From an uncultured Prevotella sp. (GTDB lineage: Bacteria > Bacteroidota > Bacteroidia > Bacteroidales > Bacteroidaceae), in NCBI GenBank assembly GCA_946183415.1, contig CAMHAM010000003.1:62001-126000 (forward strand): a DNA stretch of 64,000 bases, given 5' to 3'. The notes beneath the pieces were generated by a model, which had not been told where the DNA came from, did not search any database, and was given only the letters and a program-made list of their open reading frames with translations. This document shows, piece after piece, positions 1-8,641 of the stretch; the stretch's first letter is position 1; the number at the start of each line of letters is the position of its first letter. The position numbers were made by a program, and so were the translations under genes.

Positions 1-1028
1 TCTATCGCATAACCTGGCCGATATACTTTTATATCTCTGAATGCTGGCATTTTCTTCAAAGCCTCTATCTGTACATCCATTGGGAGAGATGACGAGAATC
101 CATTCAGATACATTTCGTTGGTGTCTTCGCCCTCAGGCTCGAGGAATAGTGGATGCTTGTCTCGATCTGGGAAGGTCACCAGTTTGGTTTCTATAGACGG
201 GCAATATCGAGGACCTATCGATAGAATCTGTCCATTGTAGAGTGGGGAGTCTGCCAAACCGCTACGAAGTACCTCATGAACTTCAGCATTCGTGTTGACT
301 GTCCAACAAGGCAGTTGTTTCAGTGCTCTTGCTTTGTTCATGTAACTAAACTGATAGGGTTTGCTCTCTCCTGGCTGAATCTCCATATCCTCGAAATGAA
401 CCGAACGCTTGTCGATACGTACTGGCGTACCAGTCTTCATTCGCGCTGAGGTGACCCCAAGTCGAGTGATGCTTTCGGTGAAATGAGCTACAGCAGGTTC
501 AGCAATTCGTCCGCCAGGCACCATCTTGCGTCCGATATGCATCAGTCCGTTAAGGAAAGTGCCAGCCGTGACGATGACGCATTTGGCATATAGCTCTGCT
601 CCCCAGATAGTGCGCACACCAATGGCTTGCTTTGTCTGTTCTTCAACTAACAACTCGTCTGCCTGATCCTGCCAGACATCGAGACGCTCTGTCTCATCAA
701 GATGTCGGCGCCACTCCCAGATAAACTTCCCTCTGTCGCACTGAGCGCGCGGACTCCACATTGCAGGCCCTTTACCAACGTTCAGCATACGGAATTGTAT
801 CGAGGTGGCGTCAGTCACCAGTCCCATCTGCCCTCCGAGGGCATCAATCTCGCGGACGATCTGCCCCTTTGCAATGCCGCCAACGGCAGGGTTGCACGAC
901 ATCTGCGCAATCTTGTTCATGTCCATCGTCACGAGGCAGGTTTTGGCACCCATATTGGCACTGGCGCAGGCTGCTTCGCACCCCGCATGACCACCTCCGA
1001 TGACCAGAACATCATAATTGAATTTCAT
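1..1028 (-). CDS. mnmG: MnmG (GidA), tRNA U34 carboxymethylaminomethyl modification enzyme, 5' part only
   Basis: Reading the minus strand from the ATG at 1028 gives about 342 open codons that run off the left edge. The N-terminus is an FAD-binding Rossmann fold (MKFNYDVLVIGGGHAGCEAA), followed by the family motifs CNPAVGGIAKG, MKTGTPVRID and NGFSSSLP. The protein acts with MnmE to place the cmnm5 group on wobble uridine 34 of tRNAs, in the cytoplasm, using FAD and methylene-tetrahydrofolate. The C-terminal half lies outside the window. It is divergent from frdCAB across 175 bp. The identification is secure from motifs; nothing looks disrupted in the visible part. Confidence 0.96.
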   Translation of the reverse strand, partial: MKFNYDVLVIGGGHAGCEAACASANMGAKTCLVTMDMNKIAQMSCNPAVGGIAKGQIVREIDALGGQMGLVTDATSIQFRMLNVGKGPAMWSPRAQCDRGKFIWEWRRHLDETERLDVWQDQADELLVEEQTKQAIGVRTIWGAELYAKCVIVTAGTFLNGLMHIGRKMVPGGRIAEPAVAHFTESITRLGVTSARMKTGTPVRIDKRSVHFEDMEIQPGESKPYQFSYMNKARALKQLPCWTVNTNAEVHEVLRSGLADSPLYNGQILSIGPRYCPSIETKLVTFPDRDKHPLFLEPEGEDTNEMYLNGFSSSLPMDVQIEALKKMPAFRDIKVYRPGYAI

Positions 1029-1048
1029 TCTCTTTTGATAATTTTCCG

Positions 1049-1056
1049 CAAAAGTA
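1049..1056 (-). promoter_or_regulatory. -7 box of mnmG promoter
   Basis: TACTTTTG on the minus strand, about 20 bp before the mnmG ATG, fits the Bacteroidetes -7 consensus TAnnTTTG. No convincing TTTG -33 box is present. Confidence 0.55.
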
Positions 1057-1099
1057 AGAAAAAAAATTGAGATAAAGTTGAATTTTTATCTCAAAAAGG

Positions 1100-1130
1100 T
1101 TTGTTTTATCATTATTTTTTATTAACTTTG
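1100..1130 (+). promoter_or_regulatory. Promoter of frdCAB
   Basis: TTTG at 1100-1103, a 19-bp spacer and TAACTTTG at 1123-1130 match the Bacteroidetes sigma-A consensus. The predicted start leaves a leader of about 65 nt before frdC. Confidence 0.75.
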
Positions 1131-1203
1131 CACTCTAAAGCAATCCTCCAATCCTAAATAGTGAGTACGCAATATTTTTTAAATAACTTAAATTCAACAA
1201 CTT

Positions 1204-1899
1204 ATGTGGTTAATCAATTCATCAATTGGTAGAAAAGTTGTAATGTCTGTAACGGGTATTGCGCTGATTCTGTTCCTGACCTTTCATGGTTGCATGAACA
1301 TGGTGGCGCTTTTCTCGGAAGAGGGTTACAACATGATTTGCGAATTCCTGGGTGCCAACTGGTATGCTGTTGTAGCAACACTCGGTCTGGCTGCCCTGGC
1401 AGTGCTTCACATCGTCTTCGCGTTCATTCTGACTGCGCAGAACCGTACAGCTCGTGGCGATAATCGTTACGAGGTGGCTACGGAGGTCAAGGCCGGAAAG
1501 GTAGAGTGGGCTTCCAAGAACATGCTCGTTCTGGGTATCATCATCTGCATCGGTCTGCTGATTCACCTCTGGAACTTCTGGTACAACATGATGTTCGCAG
1601 AGCTCGTCGGTGCTATGCCCAAGATCAGCCCCACTGATGGTTTCGGATGGATCAAGGAGACATTCTCTAACCCTGTGTTCGTGGTGATTTACGTCGTATG
1701 GCTCGCAGCCATCTGGTTCCATCTCACTCATGGTTTCTGGTCAGCTATGCAGACGCTTGGTGTGAGCGGCAAGGTATGGCTGAAGCGCTGGCAGTGCATC
1801 GGCATGATCTATGTAACACTGCTCATGCTCTGCTTCCTGATCGTTGTTCTGGCTTTCGCATTCGGTTGCGCTCCTTCGCTCTGTAGCGGTAGCTGCTAA
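1204..1899 (+). CDS. frdC: Succinate dehydrogenase/fumarate reductase cytochrome b subunit
   Basis: 231 aa with five hydrophobic helices (about 15-35, 55-77, 107-128, 158-178, 198-222). Histidines in or next to helices (H28, H69, H121, H173, H176) are the candidates for ligation of two b haems, as in the type-B (Wolinella/Bacillus) family. It anchors FrdAB to the inner membrane and exchanges electrons with menaquinone. It is the first gene of frdCAB, with 28 bp to frdA. In anaerobic Bacteroidetes this complex mainly reduces fumarate in the succinate pathway. The ATG at 1204 follows the promoter at 1100-1130. Confidence 0.93.
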   Translation: MWLINSSIGRKVVMSVTGIALILFLTFHGCMNMVALFSEEGYNMICEFLGANWYAVVATLGLAALAVLHIVFAFILTAQNRTARGDNRYEVATEVKAGKVEWASKNMLVLGIIICIGLLIHLWNFWYNMMFAELVGAMPKISPTDGFGWIKETFSNPVFVVIYVVWLAAIWFHLTHGFWSAMQTLGVSGKVWLKRWQCIGMIYVTLLMLCFLIVVLAFAFGCAPSLCSGSC

Positions 1900-1927
1900 T
1901 TATCCACCTTTTAATTAGAAAAAGATT

Positions 1928-3907
1928 ATGGCAAAAGTATTAGATTCTAAGATTCCCGCAGGTCCAGTGCCTGAGAAATGGAAGGAATATAAGGCTCATC
2001 AGCGACTGGTTAACCCCAAGAACAAGCTGAAGTTGGATGTCATTGTGGTTGGTACTGGTTTGGCTGGTGCTTCTGCAGCTGCTTCACTCGGTGAGATGGG
2101 CTTCAATGTGATCAACTTGTGTATTCAGGACTCTCCACGCCGTGCGCACTCTATCGCCGCCCAGGGTGGTATCAATGCCGCTAAGTGCTATCAGAACGAT
2201 GGTGACTCTGTTTACCGTCTGTTCTATGATACTGTAAAGGGTGGTGACTATCGTGCTCGCGAGGCTAACGTTTATCGTCTGGCTGAGGTATCAAACAATA
2301 TTATCGACCAGTGCGTAGCTCAGGGCGTTCCTTTCGCTCGTGAGTATGGTGGTATGCTGGCCAACCGTTCGTTCGGTGGTGCTCAGGTAAGCCGTACATT
2401 CTATGCCAAGGGTCAGACGGGTCAGCAGCTGTTGCTGGGTGCCTACTCTTCACTGAGCTGTCAGGTTCAGGCTGGTAAGGTGAAGCTCTATACGCGCTAC
2501 GAGATGGAGGATGTGGTGATCGTCGACGGACGTGCCCGCGGTATCATCGCCAAGAACCTCGTAACGGGCGAGCTCGTACGCTTCAGCGCCAATGCGGTCG
2601 TCATCGCTACTGGTGGTTACGGAAACGCTTACTTCCTCTCTACCAACGCTATGGGTTGTAACTGTACTGCTGCTATCCAGTGCTACCGTAAGGGTGCCTT
2701 CATGGCTAACCCCTCTTACGTTCAGATTCACCCGACTTGTATCCCCGTTCATGGCGACAAGCAGTCTAAGCTGACGCTGATGTCAGAGTCGCTGCGTAAC
2801 GATGGCCGTATCTGGGTTCCCAAGAAGATTGAGGATGCCAAGGCTCTGCAGGCTGGAACCAAGCAGGGCTGGGAGATTCCTGAGGAGGATCGCGACTACT
2901 ATCTGGAGCGCCGCTATCCGGCATTCGGTAACCTCGTGCCGCGTGACGTTGCCAGCCGTGCCGCCAAGGAGCGTTGCGACAAGGGCTATGGTGTGAACAA
3001 TACCGGTCTGGCTGTGTTCCTCGACTTCTCTGAGTCTATCAACCGCCTCGGCCTCGATGTCATCATGCAGCGTTACGGCAACCTCTTCGAGATGTACGAG
3101 GAGATTACGGATGTATTCCCTGGCGACGTAGCCAACGAGATCAATGGCGTGAAGTACTACAAGCCGATGATGATCTATCCCGCTATCCACTACACGATGG
3201 GTGGTATCTGGGTTGACTACGAGCTGCAGACCACTATCCCTGGCCTCTTTGCTATCGGTGAGTGTAACTTCTCTGACCACGGTGCCAACCGTCTGGGTGC
3301 TTCGGCTCTGATGCAGGGCTTGGCCGATGGTTACTTCGTGCTGCCTTACACCATCCAGAACTATCTCGCAGATCAGGCTGTATGGCCAAAGGTTTCTACC
3401 GATTTGCCTGAGTTCGAGGCTGCAGAGAAGGGTGTTGCTGCCGAGATCGATCGCCTGATGAACATTAAGGGCAAGCGTTCTGTTGACTCTATCCATAAGG
3501 AGCTGGGTCATATTATGTGGGAGTATGTCGGCATGGGCCGCACCGCTGAGGGCCTGAAGGAAGGTCTGAAGAAGATGCACGAGCTCGAGAAGGAGTTCGA
3601 TACCAACCTCTTCGTGCCTGGCTCTAAGGAGGGTCTGAACGTGGAGCTTGACAAGGCAATCCACCTGCGCGACTTCTTCACGATGGGTCAGCTCGTAGCT
3701 TTCGATGCTCTCTCTCGTAACGAGTCCTGCGGAGGTCACTTCCGCGAGGAGTACCAGACCGAGGAAGGCGAGGCCAAGCGCGACGACGAGAACTACTTCT
3801 ATGTAGGCTGCTGGGAGTACAAAGGCAAGGGCAACGAGCCCGAGCTCATCAAGGAGCCGCTGGAGTACGAGGCTATCAAGGTACAGACACGTAACTATAA
3901 GAATTAA
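1928..3907 (+). CDS. frdA: Fumarate reductase/succinate dehydrogenase flavoprotein subunit
   Basis: 659 aa, the usual length for the Bacteroidetes type-B flavoprotein. An N-terminal FAD-binding motif ([15 protein letters not shown], near residue 41) is followed by [16 protein letters not shown], which contains the His that binds FAD covalently. The active-site segments [19 protein letters not shown] and [10 protein letters not shown] are present. It interconverts fumarate and succinate on the cytoplasmic side of the membrane. It lies between frdC and frdB in one operon (28-bp and 46-bp gaps). All expected motifs are intact. Confidence 0.96.
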   Translation: MAKVLDSKIPAGPVPEKWKEYKAHQRLVNPKNKLKLDVIVVGTGLAGASAAASLGEMGFNVINLCIQDSPRRAHSIAAQGGINAAKCYQNDGDSVYRLFYDTVKGGDYRAREANVYRLAEVSNNIIDQCVAQGVPFAREYGGMLANRSFGGAQVSRTFYAKGQTGQQLLLGAYSSLSCQVQAGKVKLYTRYEMEDVVIVDGRARGIIAKNLVTGELVRFSANAVVIATGGYGNAYFLSTNAMGCNCTAAIQCYRKGAFMANPSYVQIHPTCIPVHGDKQSKLTLMSESLRNDGRIWVPKKIEDAKALQAGTKQGWEIPEEDRDYYLERRYPAFGNLVPRDVASRAAKERCDKGYGVNNTGLAVFLDFSESINRLGLDVIMQRYGNLFEMYEEITDVFPGDVANEINGVKYYKPMMIYPAIHYTMGGIWVDYELQTTIPGLFAIGECNFSDHGANRLGASALMQGLADGYFVLPYTIQNYLADQAVWPKVSTDLPEFEAAEKGVAAEIDRLMNIKGKRSVDSIHKELGHIMWEYVGMGRTAEGLKEGLKKMHELEKEFDTNLFVPGSKEGLNVELDKAIHLRDFFTMGQLVAFDALSRNESCGGHFREEYQTEEGEAKRDDENYFYVGCWEYKGKGNEPELIKEPLEYEAIKVQTRNYKN

Positions 3908-3953
3908 TGTTAAGTATGGTGCTGTATCTCAGCACCCCCAAAGCACTTAAATT

Positions 3954-4712
3954 ATGGCAAAGAATATTTCATTTACAATAAAGTTCTGGCGCCAGAATGG
4001 CCCCAAGGACGCAGGTCATTTCGATACCCACGAAATGCACGACATCCCCGATGACACCTCGTTCCTCGAGATGCTCGACATCCTGAACGAGGAGCTCATC
4101 AACGAGGGCAAGGAGCCCTTCGTGTTCGATCACGACTGCCGCGAGGGTATCTGCGGTATGTGCTCACTCTACATCAACGGTACACCTCACGGACTCACTG
4201 AGCGTGGTGCCACCACCTGTCAGCTCTATATGCGCCGCTTCAACGATGGTGACGTCATCACCGTCGAGCCCTGGCGCTCTGCTGCCTTCCCCGTGATCAA
4301 GGACTGTATGGTAGACCGCAACGCCTTCGATAAGATCATCCAGGCTGGCGGCTATACCACCATCCGCACAGGTCAGGCTCAGGATGCCAACGCTATCCTT
4401 ATTCCTAAGGAGGATGCCGACGAGGCTATGGACTGCGCCAGCTGCATCGGCTGCGGTGCTTGCGTAGCTGCTTGTAAGAACGGCTCTGCCATGCTCTTCG
4501 TATCGTCGAAGGTATCTCAGCTCGCCCTGCTCCCACAGGGACGCGTAGAGGCTGCCCGTCGTGTGAAGAACATGATTGCCAAGATGGACGAGCTCGGCTT
4601 CGGTAACTGCACCAACACTCGCGCCTGCGAGGCTGTCTGCCCGAAGAACGAGACCATTGCCAACATCGCCCGCCTGAACCGCGAGATGATCAAGGCCAAG
4701 ATGGCCGATTAA
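3954..4712 (+). CDS. frdB: Fumarate reductase/succinate dehydrogenase iron-sulfur subunit
   Basis: 252 aa. The N-terminal plant-type ferredoxin domain binds [2Fe-2S] through CREGICGMC and a later Cys (TTCQL). The C-terminal domain carries [14 protein letters not shown] for [4Fe-4S] and [14 protein letters not shown] for the [3Fe-4S] cluster. It passes electrons between the quinone site in FrdC and the flavin in FrdA. It is the last gene of the operon and is followed at once by a strong hairpin terminator. Confidence 0.96.
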   Translation: MAKNISFTIKFWRQNGPKDAGHFDTHEMHDIPDDTSFLEMLDILNEELINEGKEPFVFDHDCREGICGMCSLYINGTPHGLTERGATTCQLYMRRFNDGDVITVEPWRSAAFPVIKDCMVDRNAFDKIIQAGGYTTIRTGQAQDANAILIPKEDADEAMDCASCIGCGACVAACKNGSAMLFVSSKVSQLALLPQGRVEAARRVKNMIAKMDELGFGNCTNTRACEAVCPKNETIANIARLNREMIKAKMAD

Positions 4713-4723
4713 TAACTCTTTAT

Positions 4724-4765
4724 AGGTAGTGGAGACTACATGTCTCCACTACCTCTTTTTATTAT
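4724..4765 (+). terminator. Rho-independent terminator of frdCAB
   Basis: Perfect 13-bp stem: AGGTAGTGGAGAC (4724-4736), 5-nt loop, GTCTCCACTACCT (4742-4754), followed by CTTTTTATTATT. Confidence 0.88.
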
Positions 4766-4792
4766 TATGGAATAACTAAAAATTTAGCTATA

Positions 4793-5428
4793 ATGAAAAA
4801 AAACGAAAGATTTGTCATCACCATTAATCGCGAGTTGGGTAGCGGTGGTCGTACCGTCGGTCGTGTTTTAGCCGAGAAACTGGGCGTGCCCTATTACGAC
4901 AAGATGCTTTCTAAAGCTTTGGAAGAGAAGTTCGACCTTTCACATCGTCAGATTGAGGAACTGAAAAGCAAGAACCGTAGCTGGTGGGAAGAGATTAAGC
5001 GTGTGTTGGTTCTGGGAGAAGGAGCAGCCAATTCTTCTGAGTATTACGACGAGGATAATAACAGGTATGTGACCTCCGAGGCTGTCCTGAAGGCAGAAAG
5101 AGAAATCTTGCAAAACATTGCCAGCGAGGAGTCGTGTGTCATCGCCGGTCGTTCGGCCTTCTTTGCTATGAACGATAATCCCAACCATCTGAGCGTTTTC
5201 ATTCAGGCTTCTATGGATCATCGTTTTAAGCGCGTGATGGCTAAGCAGGGACTTACCGAGAAAGAGGCCAAGAAAGTTATTAAGATGGTGGATGAAACCC
5301 GCGAGGAGTATATGAAGAACAATGCCCATACTTCGCGTTACGACACCCGTAACTACGATCTGGTTATCAGAATGGATGGTAAAACCGAGGAAGAGGCAGC
5401 CAATGTGATATTAGCGTATATTGGTTGA
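4793..5428 (+). CDS. Cytidylate kinase-like family protein
   Basis: 211 aa. The N-terminus (FVITINRELGSGGRTVGRVL) is the Walker A region of the cytidylate-kinase-like P-loop family, and AEKLGVPYYDKML follows as in that family. The middle has AGRSAFFAM, and the lid-like RVMAKQGLTEKEAKK segment comes later. True Cmk is longer-range similar, so a nucleotide monophosphate kinase activity is likely but the substrate is not fixed. The ATG at 4793 is the first in frame after the frd terminator. No TAnnTTTG box is obvious, so expression may rely on read-through. A terminator follows at 5476. Confidence 0.82.
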   Translation: MKKNERFVITINRELGSGGRTVGRVLAEKLGVPYYDKMLSKALEEKFDLSHRQIEELKSKNRSWWEEIKRVLVLGEGAANSSEYYDEDNNRYVTSEAVLKAEREILQNIASEESCVIAGRSAFFAMNDNPNHLSVFIQASMDHRFKRVMAKQGLTEKEAKKVIKMVDETREEYMKNNAHTSRYDTRNYDLVIRMDGKTEEEAANVILAYIG

Positions 5429-5432
5429 TAGT

Positions 5433-5458
5433 GGGTCATGGGGACAGGCACTTGACCC
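5433..5458 (+). repeat. REP-type hairpin, copy 1
   Basis: GGGTCA (5433-5438) pairs with TGACCC (5453-5458) around a core of GGGGACAGGCACT. The same core occurs, with a changed stem, at 5831, 49215 and 52886. It starts four bases after the stop of the kinase-like gene and forms an inverted pair with the copy at 5831-5855 around a transposase remnant. Confidence 0.7.
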
Positions 5459-5475
5459 TTGTTGAATAATAAGGG

Positions 5476-5515
5476 AGCTTCGGGTAAGTTAAATTGCCCG
5501 AAGTTTCTTTTTTCT
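5476..5515 (+). terminator. Rho-independent terminator after the kinase-like gene
   Basis: CTTCGGG (5478-5484) pairs with CCCGAAG (5497-5503) across a 12-nt loop, followed by TTTCTTTTTT. It sits just inside the left REP copy. Confidence 0.75.
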
Positions 5516-5538
5516 TTAAATCATTTGGTGGTTTCAGA

Positions 5539-5817
5539 AATTCAATGGAGGCCCTCAAGGGCCTGGTGGAAACGCCATTGCCTGAAAGATATGGTTGTAT
5601 AGATATAGAGGACAAGGCGGTTGTTTCGGATAAAGAGGTGAGATGTTACCTCTTGAGTAAGAGTGGGGCAAAGAGTATCACCTCATTTTTGTCTTTGGAT
5701 AAATGTATGCAAAAGACCTTTATATCTGAGACGATGCGATGTTATCGTGTCGGTCCTCGCCAGATGTCCAGGGTCACAGGGATAAGTTATAGCGTCATTC
5801 AGCGTATTCCAAAATGA
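5539..5817 (+). pseudogene. C-terminal remnant of a REP-associated (Y1-type) transposase
   Basis: About 92 codons remain. They include PLPERYGCIDIEDKAVVSD and end in VGPRQMSRVTGISYSVIQR, a helix-turn-helix-like tail of the kind I associate with Bacteroidetes REP-associated tyrosine transposases. The N-terminal catalytic HUH domain with its active-site Tyr is absent, so this is a fragment. It lies exactly between two inverted REP hairpins (5433 and 5831), which is the arrangement expected of such an element. Assignment rests on memory of the family tail and on the flanking REPs, so it is moderate. Confidence 0.5.
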
Positions 5818-5830
5818 ACTCTTTTAAAGA

Positions 5831-5855
5831 GGGTCAAGTGCCTGTCTTTGACCCC
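5831..5855 (-). repeat. REP-type hairpin, copy 2
   Basis: GGGTCAA pairs with TTTGACCC around a core that is the reverse complement of the copy at 5433; AGGGTCAAGTGCCTGTC (5830-5846) matches the left copy base for base in inverse orientation. Confidence 0.7.
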
Positions 5856-5866
5856 CGGAATAATAT

Positions 5867-5904
5867 GTTCCCACGGTGGGACTATGACGTTCCCAGTATG
5901 GGAC
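5867..5904. repeat. Phased palindrome array A (2 units, 22-bp period)
   Basis: GTTCCCACGGTGGGAC (5867-5882) and GTTCCCAGTATGGGAC (5889-5904) are 16-bp palindromes starting 22 bp apart. The same TTCCCA...TGGGAC palindrome recurs at 53331-53391 with the same spacing. Confidence 0.8.
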
Positions 5905-6090
5905 TGTTTACTGAGATTGTGAGTATGTCTGGCTTTTGGAGTCATGGGCGTTTACGCCTCACGATAAATGGAGATTTTTCCGCAATAAGCAGTATGAAAT
6001 TTTGTTTAAGTGCTATTTATGCCAAGACCTAACATGCAAATTCCTGAACCTCCTTTATTTAAAGGGAGTTTGGGTGATTTTAAGGTGTAC

Positions 6091-6188
6091 AAGACCTAAC
6101 TAAGAGGTAACATTAACCTAACACAGACCTAACATGTCATGTTAGGTCTGTGTTACCTCTTTGTTAGGTTTATGTTAGGTCTTGAAAG
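6091..6188. repeat. Large inverted array of 11-bp units
   Basis: The left arm (6091-6136) consists of 11-bp steps of the type AAGACCTAACT, AAGAGGTAACA. The right arm (6138-6182) is its near reverse complement around a single central T, ending TTAGGTCTTGAAAG. The two middle units occur in swapped order between the arms. The stretch 5856-6290 holds no credible gene; besides the arrays it has a small hairpin near 6048-6072 (CTCCTTTA/TAAAGGGAG). Confidence 0.8.
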
Positions 6189-6290
6189 ATAGTATTTGTG
6201 TACAATCTTCTGATTGTCAGACGGTTGCAATTTCTGGACGTTAGGTGTTGCCATAATTGACTATAGTAACACAGAAATTCGCCGTAAAAG

Positions 6291-6322
6291 TTTGGCTATG
6301 TAAGTAGATATTTGTATCTTTG
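6291..6322 (+). promoter_or_regulatory. Promoter of the AraC-type regulator
   Basis: TTTG (6291-6294), 20-bp spacer, TATCTTTG (6315-6322). The start codon at 6346 lies 23 bp downstream. Confidence 0.8.
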
Positions 6323-6345
6323 CACTATGAATCAAACTCATTGAC

Positions 6346-7434
6346 ATGTACGATCAGGCTCGAGGTGATATTCTCTTTGTTATATTGTATTCAGTAGTGA
6401 TGGCTATGGCCCTGCTGTCAGGTTGCTATCTGCTTTTCAATAAGGCTAATGCCTTTGTCACTGGTATCACGCCACCACTGCGCCTGCGCCGCTGGACGGG
6501 AGTGTTCTTAGTCTCCTTGGCTTTGAACCAGGTATGGTGCATGCAACTGTTTTTCTTTTCATCAAGCGAGGATATTGAGATGGTAGACCTTATAGGCGGG
6601 CTGATTCAGAGCGTGACGCTTCTTCCTCTTGCGATAGTCGTATTGCTTGCCATGCTGCAAGACCGCAGGCGCCCGTTATGGCCCTTTGCTTTGATGATAG
6701 CACCTGCTGTGGCAGGTATGGCAGCCTGTGTCGTCAGTCGTAGCGAGGCTCTCTTCCCAATGATCTATGCATACGACCTGCCTTTGATCATTGGCATTAT
6801 TACATATATGGTGCGCGCATTAAGACAGTATGGACGCTGGCTGCGCGATAACTATGCTGACTTGGAACACAAGGAGATATGGCACAGCTTTATAGTATTG
6901 GCCATCATACTGTCGGCGTTCACCGTCAATGAGTTTTGCGACAAAGCCCCGGTTTATGAATATGCCATGCTGGTTGTCACCGCCACACTTATCTGCTACC
7001 TCCTGTGGCGTGTAGAGACGCTAAGCGACTTGAGCATTCAGAAAGTCTCAGGTCCTGACAGCTTTAAAACCTCACAACCTAAAGACCTTACCTCACTGCT
7101 TCAACGCCATTGCATAGACACGCGACTTTACCTGCAGTACGACCTGAGCATTACCCAGCTTGCCAAAGCTATCGGAACCAACCGTTTCTATCTCAGCCAG
7201 TATTTCTCTTCCCTGGGCATCACCTACAATACCTATATCAACGATCTGCGCATCAATTATTTCATCAGACTTTATCGTAAGGCTGTTGCCGAAGGCCGTT
7301 CCTTCACCGCCCAGCAGCTGGCAGGCGAAAGCGGATACCGGAGTTACAGCACCTTCAGGCTCGCCTTCCAGCAGCGTATGGGGCAGAACGTGAGAGCGTG
7401 GATGAACGACATGGCCCAAAACTCTCAAGATTAA
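6346..7434 (+). CDS. Membrane-embedded AraC-family transcriptional regulator
   Basis: 362 aa. The N-terminal 220 residues contain about seven hydrophobic helices (near 9-31, 51-71, 82-104, 110-130, 145-159, 178-198, 203-220). The C-terminal 100 residues form a double helix-turn-helix of AraC type (LSITQLAKAIGTNRFYLSQYF and a second motif ending in YRSYSTFRLAFQQRMG). A seven-helix sensor joined to an AraC domain is a known Bacteroidetes layout, presumably membrane-tethered with the HTH in the cytoplasm. The signal is unknown. It is transcribed alone; the DUF3089 gene downstream has its own -7 box. The start at 6346 follows a promoter 23 bp upstream. Confidence 0.85.
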   Translation: MYDQARGDILFVILYSVVMAMALLSGCYLLFNKANAFVTGITPPLRLRRWTGVFLVSLALNQVWCMQLFFFSSSEDIEMVDLIGGLIQSVTLLPLAIVVLLAMLQDRRRPLWPFALMIAPAVAGMAACVVSRSEALFPMIYAYDLPLIIGIITYMVRALRQYGRWLRDNYADLEHKEIWHSFIVLAIILSAFTVNEFCDKAPVYEYAMLVVTATLICYLLWRVETLSDLSIQKVSGPDSFKTSQPKDLTSLLQRHCIDTRLYLQYDLSITQLAKAIGTNRFYLSQYFSSLGITYNTYINDLRINYFIRLYRKAVAEGRSFTAQQLAGESGYRSYSTFRLAFQQRMGQNVRAWMNDMAQNSQD

Positions 7435-7508
7435 CAAAAATAGTGTCAAAATCAGCAAAACCCTTTGCGACAAGCATTTGCAGTAAAGCTGTTATGGGGA
7501 ATTTGTCT

Positions 7509-7516
7509 TATCTTTG
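7509..7516 (+). promoter_or_regulatory. -7 box of DUF3089 lipoprotein gene
   Basis: TATCTTTG at 7509-7516. This excludes the TTG at 7514 as a start codon and supports a downstream ATG (7526, 7550 or 7577). Confidence 0.65.
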
Positions 7517-7576
7517 CAAGCGACAATGACAATCGAATTTCCTAATAATATGTTTTATAAATTATCAATTTTAATT

Positions 7577-8611
7577 ATGAATAGTGGATTAAATTGGATG
7601 CTTGCCGCCATCCTGACTTGCGGCACGACAATGGTAATCACATCATGCAGCAGCAAGGACGACAACTCGGTTCCTGCGAATCCAGAAGGTGAGACAGTGA
7701 AGACTGTCGACTACAGCGACGAAGACAACTGGATGTACCTGTCCGAAGCGACAAAAGACGTCGATTGCTTCTATGTCTATCCGACGGAGTATGTCGATGA
7801 CTCCGAGGGCGCACCCATACATGCCGCCATCGATGAGCCGGCCATGCGTATTCCAGCCATGCGGACTTCTCTCGTGCAGGCAACGGCTTTTGAGGATGTC
7901 GCCAATGTCTATGCTCCTTTCTACAGGCAGTGCAACATGGCGGCTCTGGCCAAGATGTCTATGGAAGATCGTGAAGCAGCCTTCAACTCTGTTCCAAAGA
8001 CAGATGTGTTTGCTGCCCTCGACTACTATTTTGAACACTTCAATGGCGGACGACCCTTTATCCTTGCAGGACACTCGCAGGGCTCCATCATGCAGAGCTT
8101 TGTACTTGCAGAGTACATGAAGGCGCACCCTGAGTATCTGAAGCGTATGATCGCTGCCTACGTGATCGGTTTTTCCATCACCGAGGATTATCTTAAAGAC
8201 AACCCGCATCTCAAGTTTGCAGAGGGAGCCGACGATACCGGTGTGATCATATCGTATAACACCGAGGCTGCAGGAAATACGAACAATATCGTTGTTATGC
8301 CAGGTGCCATCAGCATCAATCCCATCAACTGGAAGCGCGACGAGACATACGCCTCAGCGGAGGAAAGCCTGGGCGGCTACATCTTCAACGAAGAGACAGG
8401 ACTGCCTGAGGACTATCCTCACGCAGCAGATGCCAAGATCGACCTGAAGAGGGGCGTAGTCATTACAACGACCAAGGCCGTAGCACCTGAGACTTTTCCA
8501 CTCTTTGGCCCTGCCAGTTTCCACGAGAACGACTATCCGCTCTACTACTATAATATCAAGGCCAATGCAGCCACGAGGGTTGCAGCTTATAAGAATAAGG
8601 CCAAGCAATGA
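7577..8611 (+). CDS. DUF3089 family lipoprotein, alpha/beta-hydrolase fold
   Basis: 344 aa from the ATG at 7577, chosen because it gives a clean lipoprotein signal (hydrophobic stretch ending VITSC, then SSKDD). The body matches DUF3089, an esterase/lipase-like family: CFYVYPTEY near the start, a nucleophile elbow GHSQGS, and AAYVIGFSITED. The Ser of GHSQGS is the likely nucleophile. Substrate unknown; the lipobox predicts attachment to a membrane outside the cytoplasm. An ATG at 7526 is an alternative start. It is convergent with the acid phosphatase gene, 30 bp away. Confidence 0.8.
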   Translation: MNSGLNWMLAAILTCGTTMVITSCSSKDDNSVPANPEGETVKTVDYSDEDNWMYLSEATKDVDCFYVYPTEYVDDSEGAPIHAAIDEPAMRIPAMRTSLVQATAFEDVANVYAPFYRQCNMAALAKMSMEDREAAFNSVPKTDVFAALDYYFEHFNGGRPFILAGHSQGSIMQSFVLAEYMKAHPEYLKRMIAAYVIGFSITEDYLKDNPHLKFAEGADDTGVIISYNTEAAGNTNNIVVMPGAISINPINWKRDETYASAEESLGGYIFNEETGLPEDYPHAADAKIDLKRGVVITTTKAVAPETFPLFGPASFHENDYPLYYYNIKANAATRVAAYKNKAKQ

Positions 8612-8641
8612 GATCAAACAGATAGCGTCGGGCGCTCCTCC

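Noticed and set aside
5814..6032. 72-codon open frame after the transposase remnant
   Set aside because: It runs through a REP hairpin and a palindrome array; the peptide has no coding character.
6085..6205. Direct repeat GTGTACAA on both sides of the 11-bp array, considered as a target-site duplication
   Set aside because: The left copy overlaps the array's own first bases and the right copy is 16 bp beyond its end, so it does not frame a clean insertion; chance is likely.
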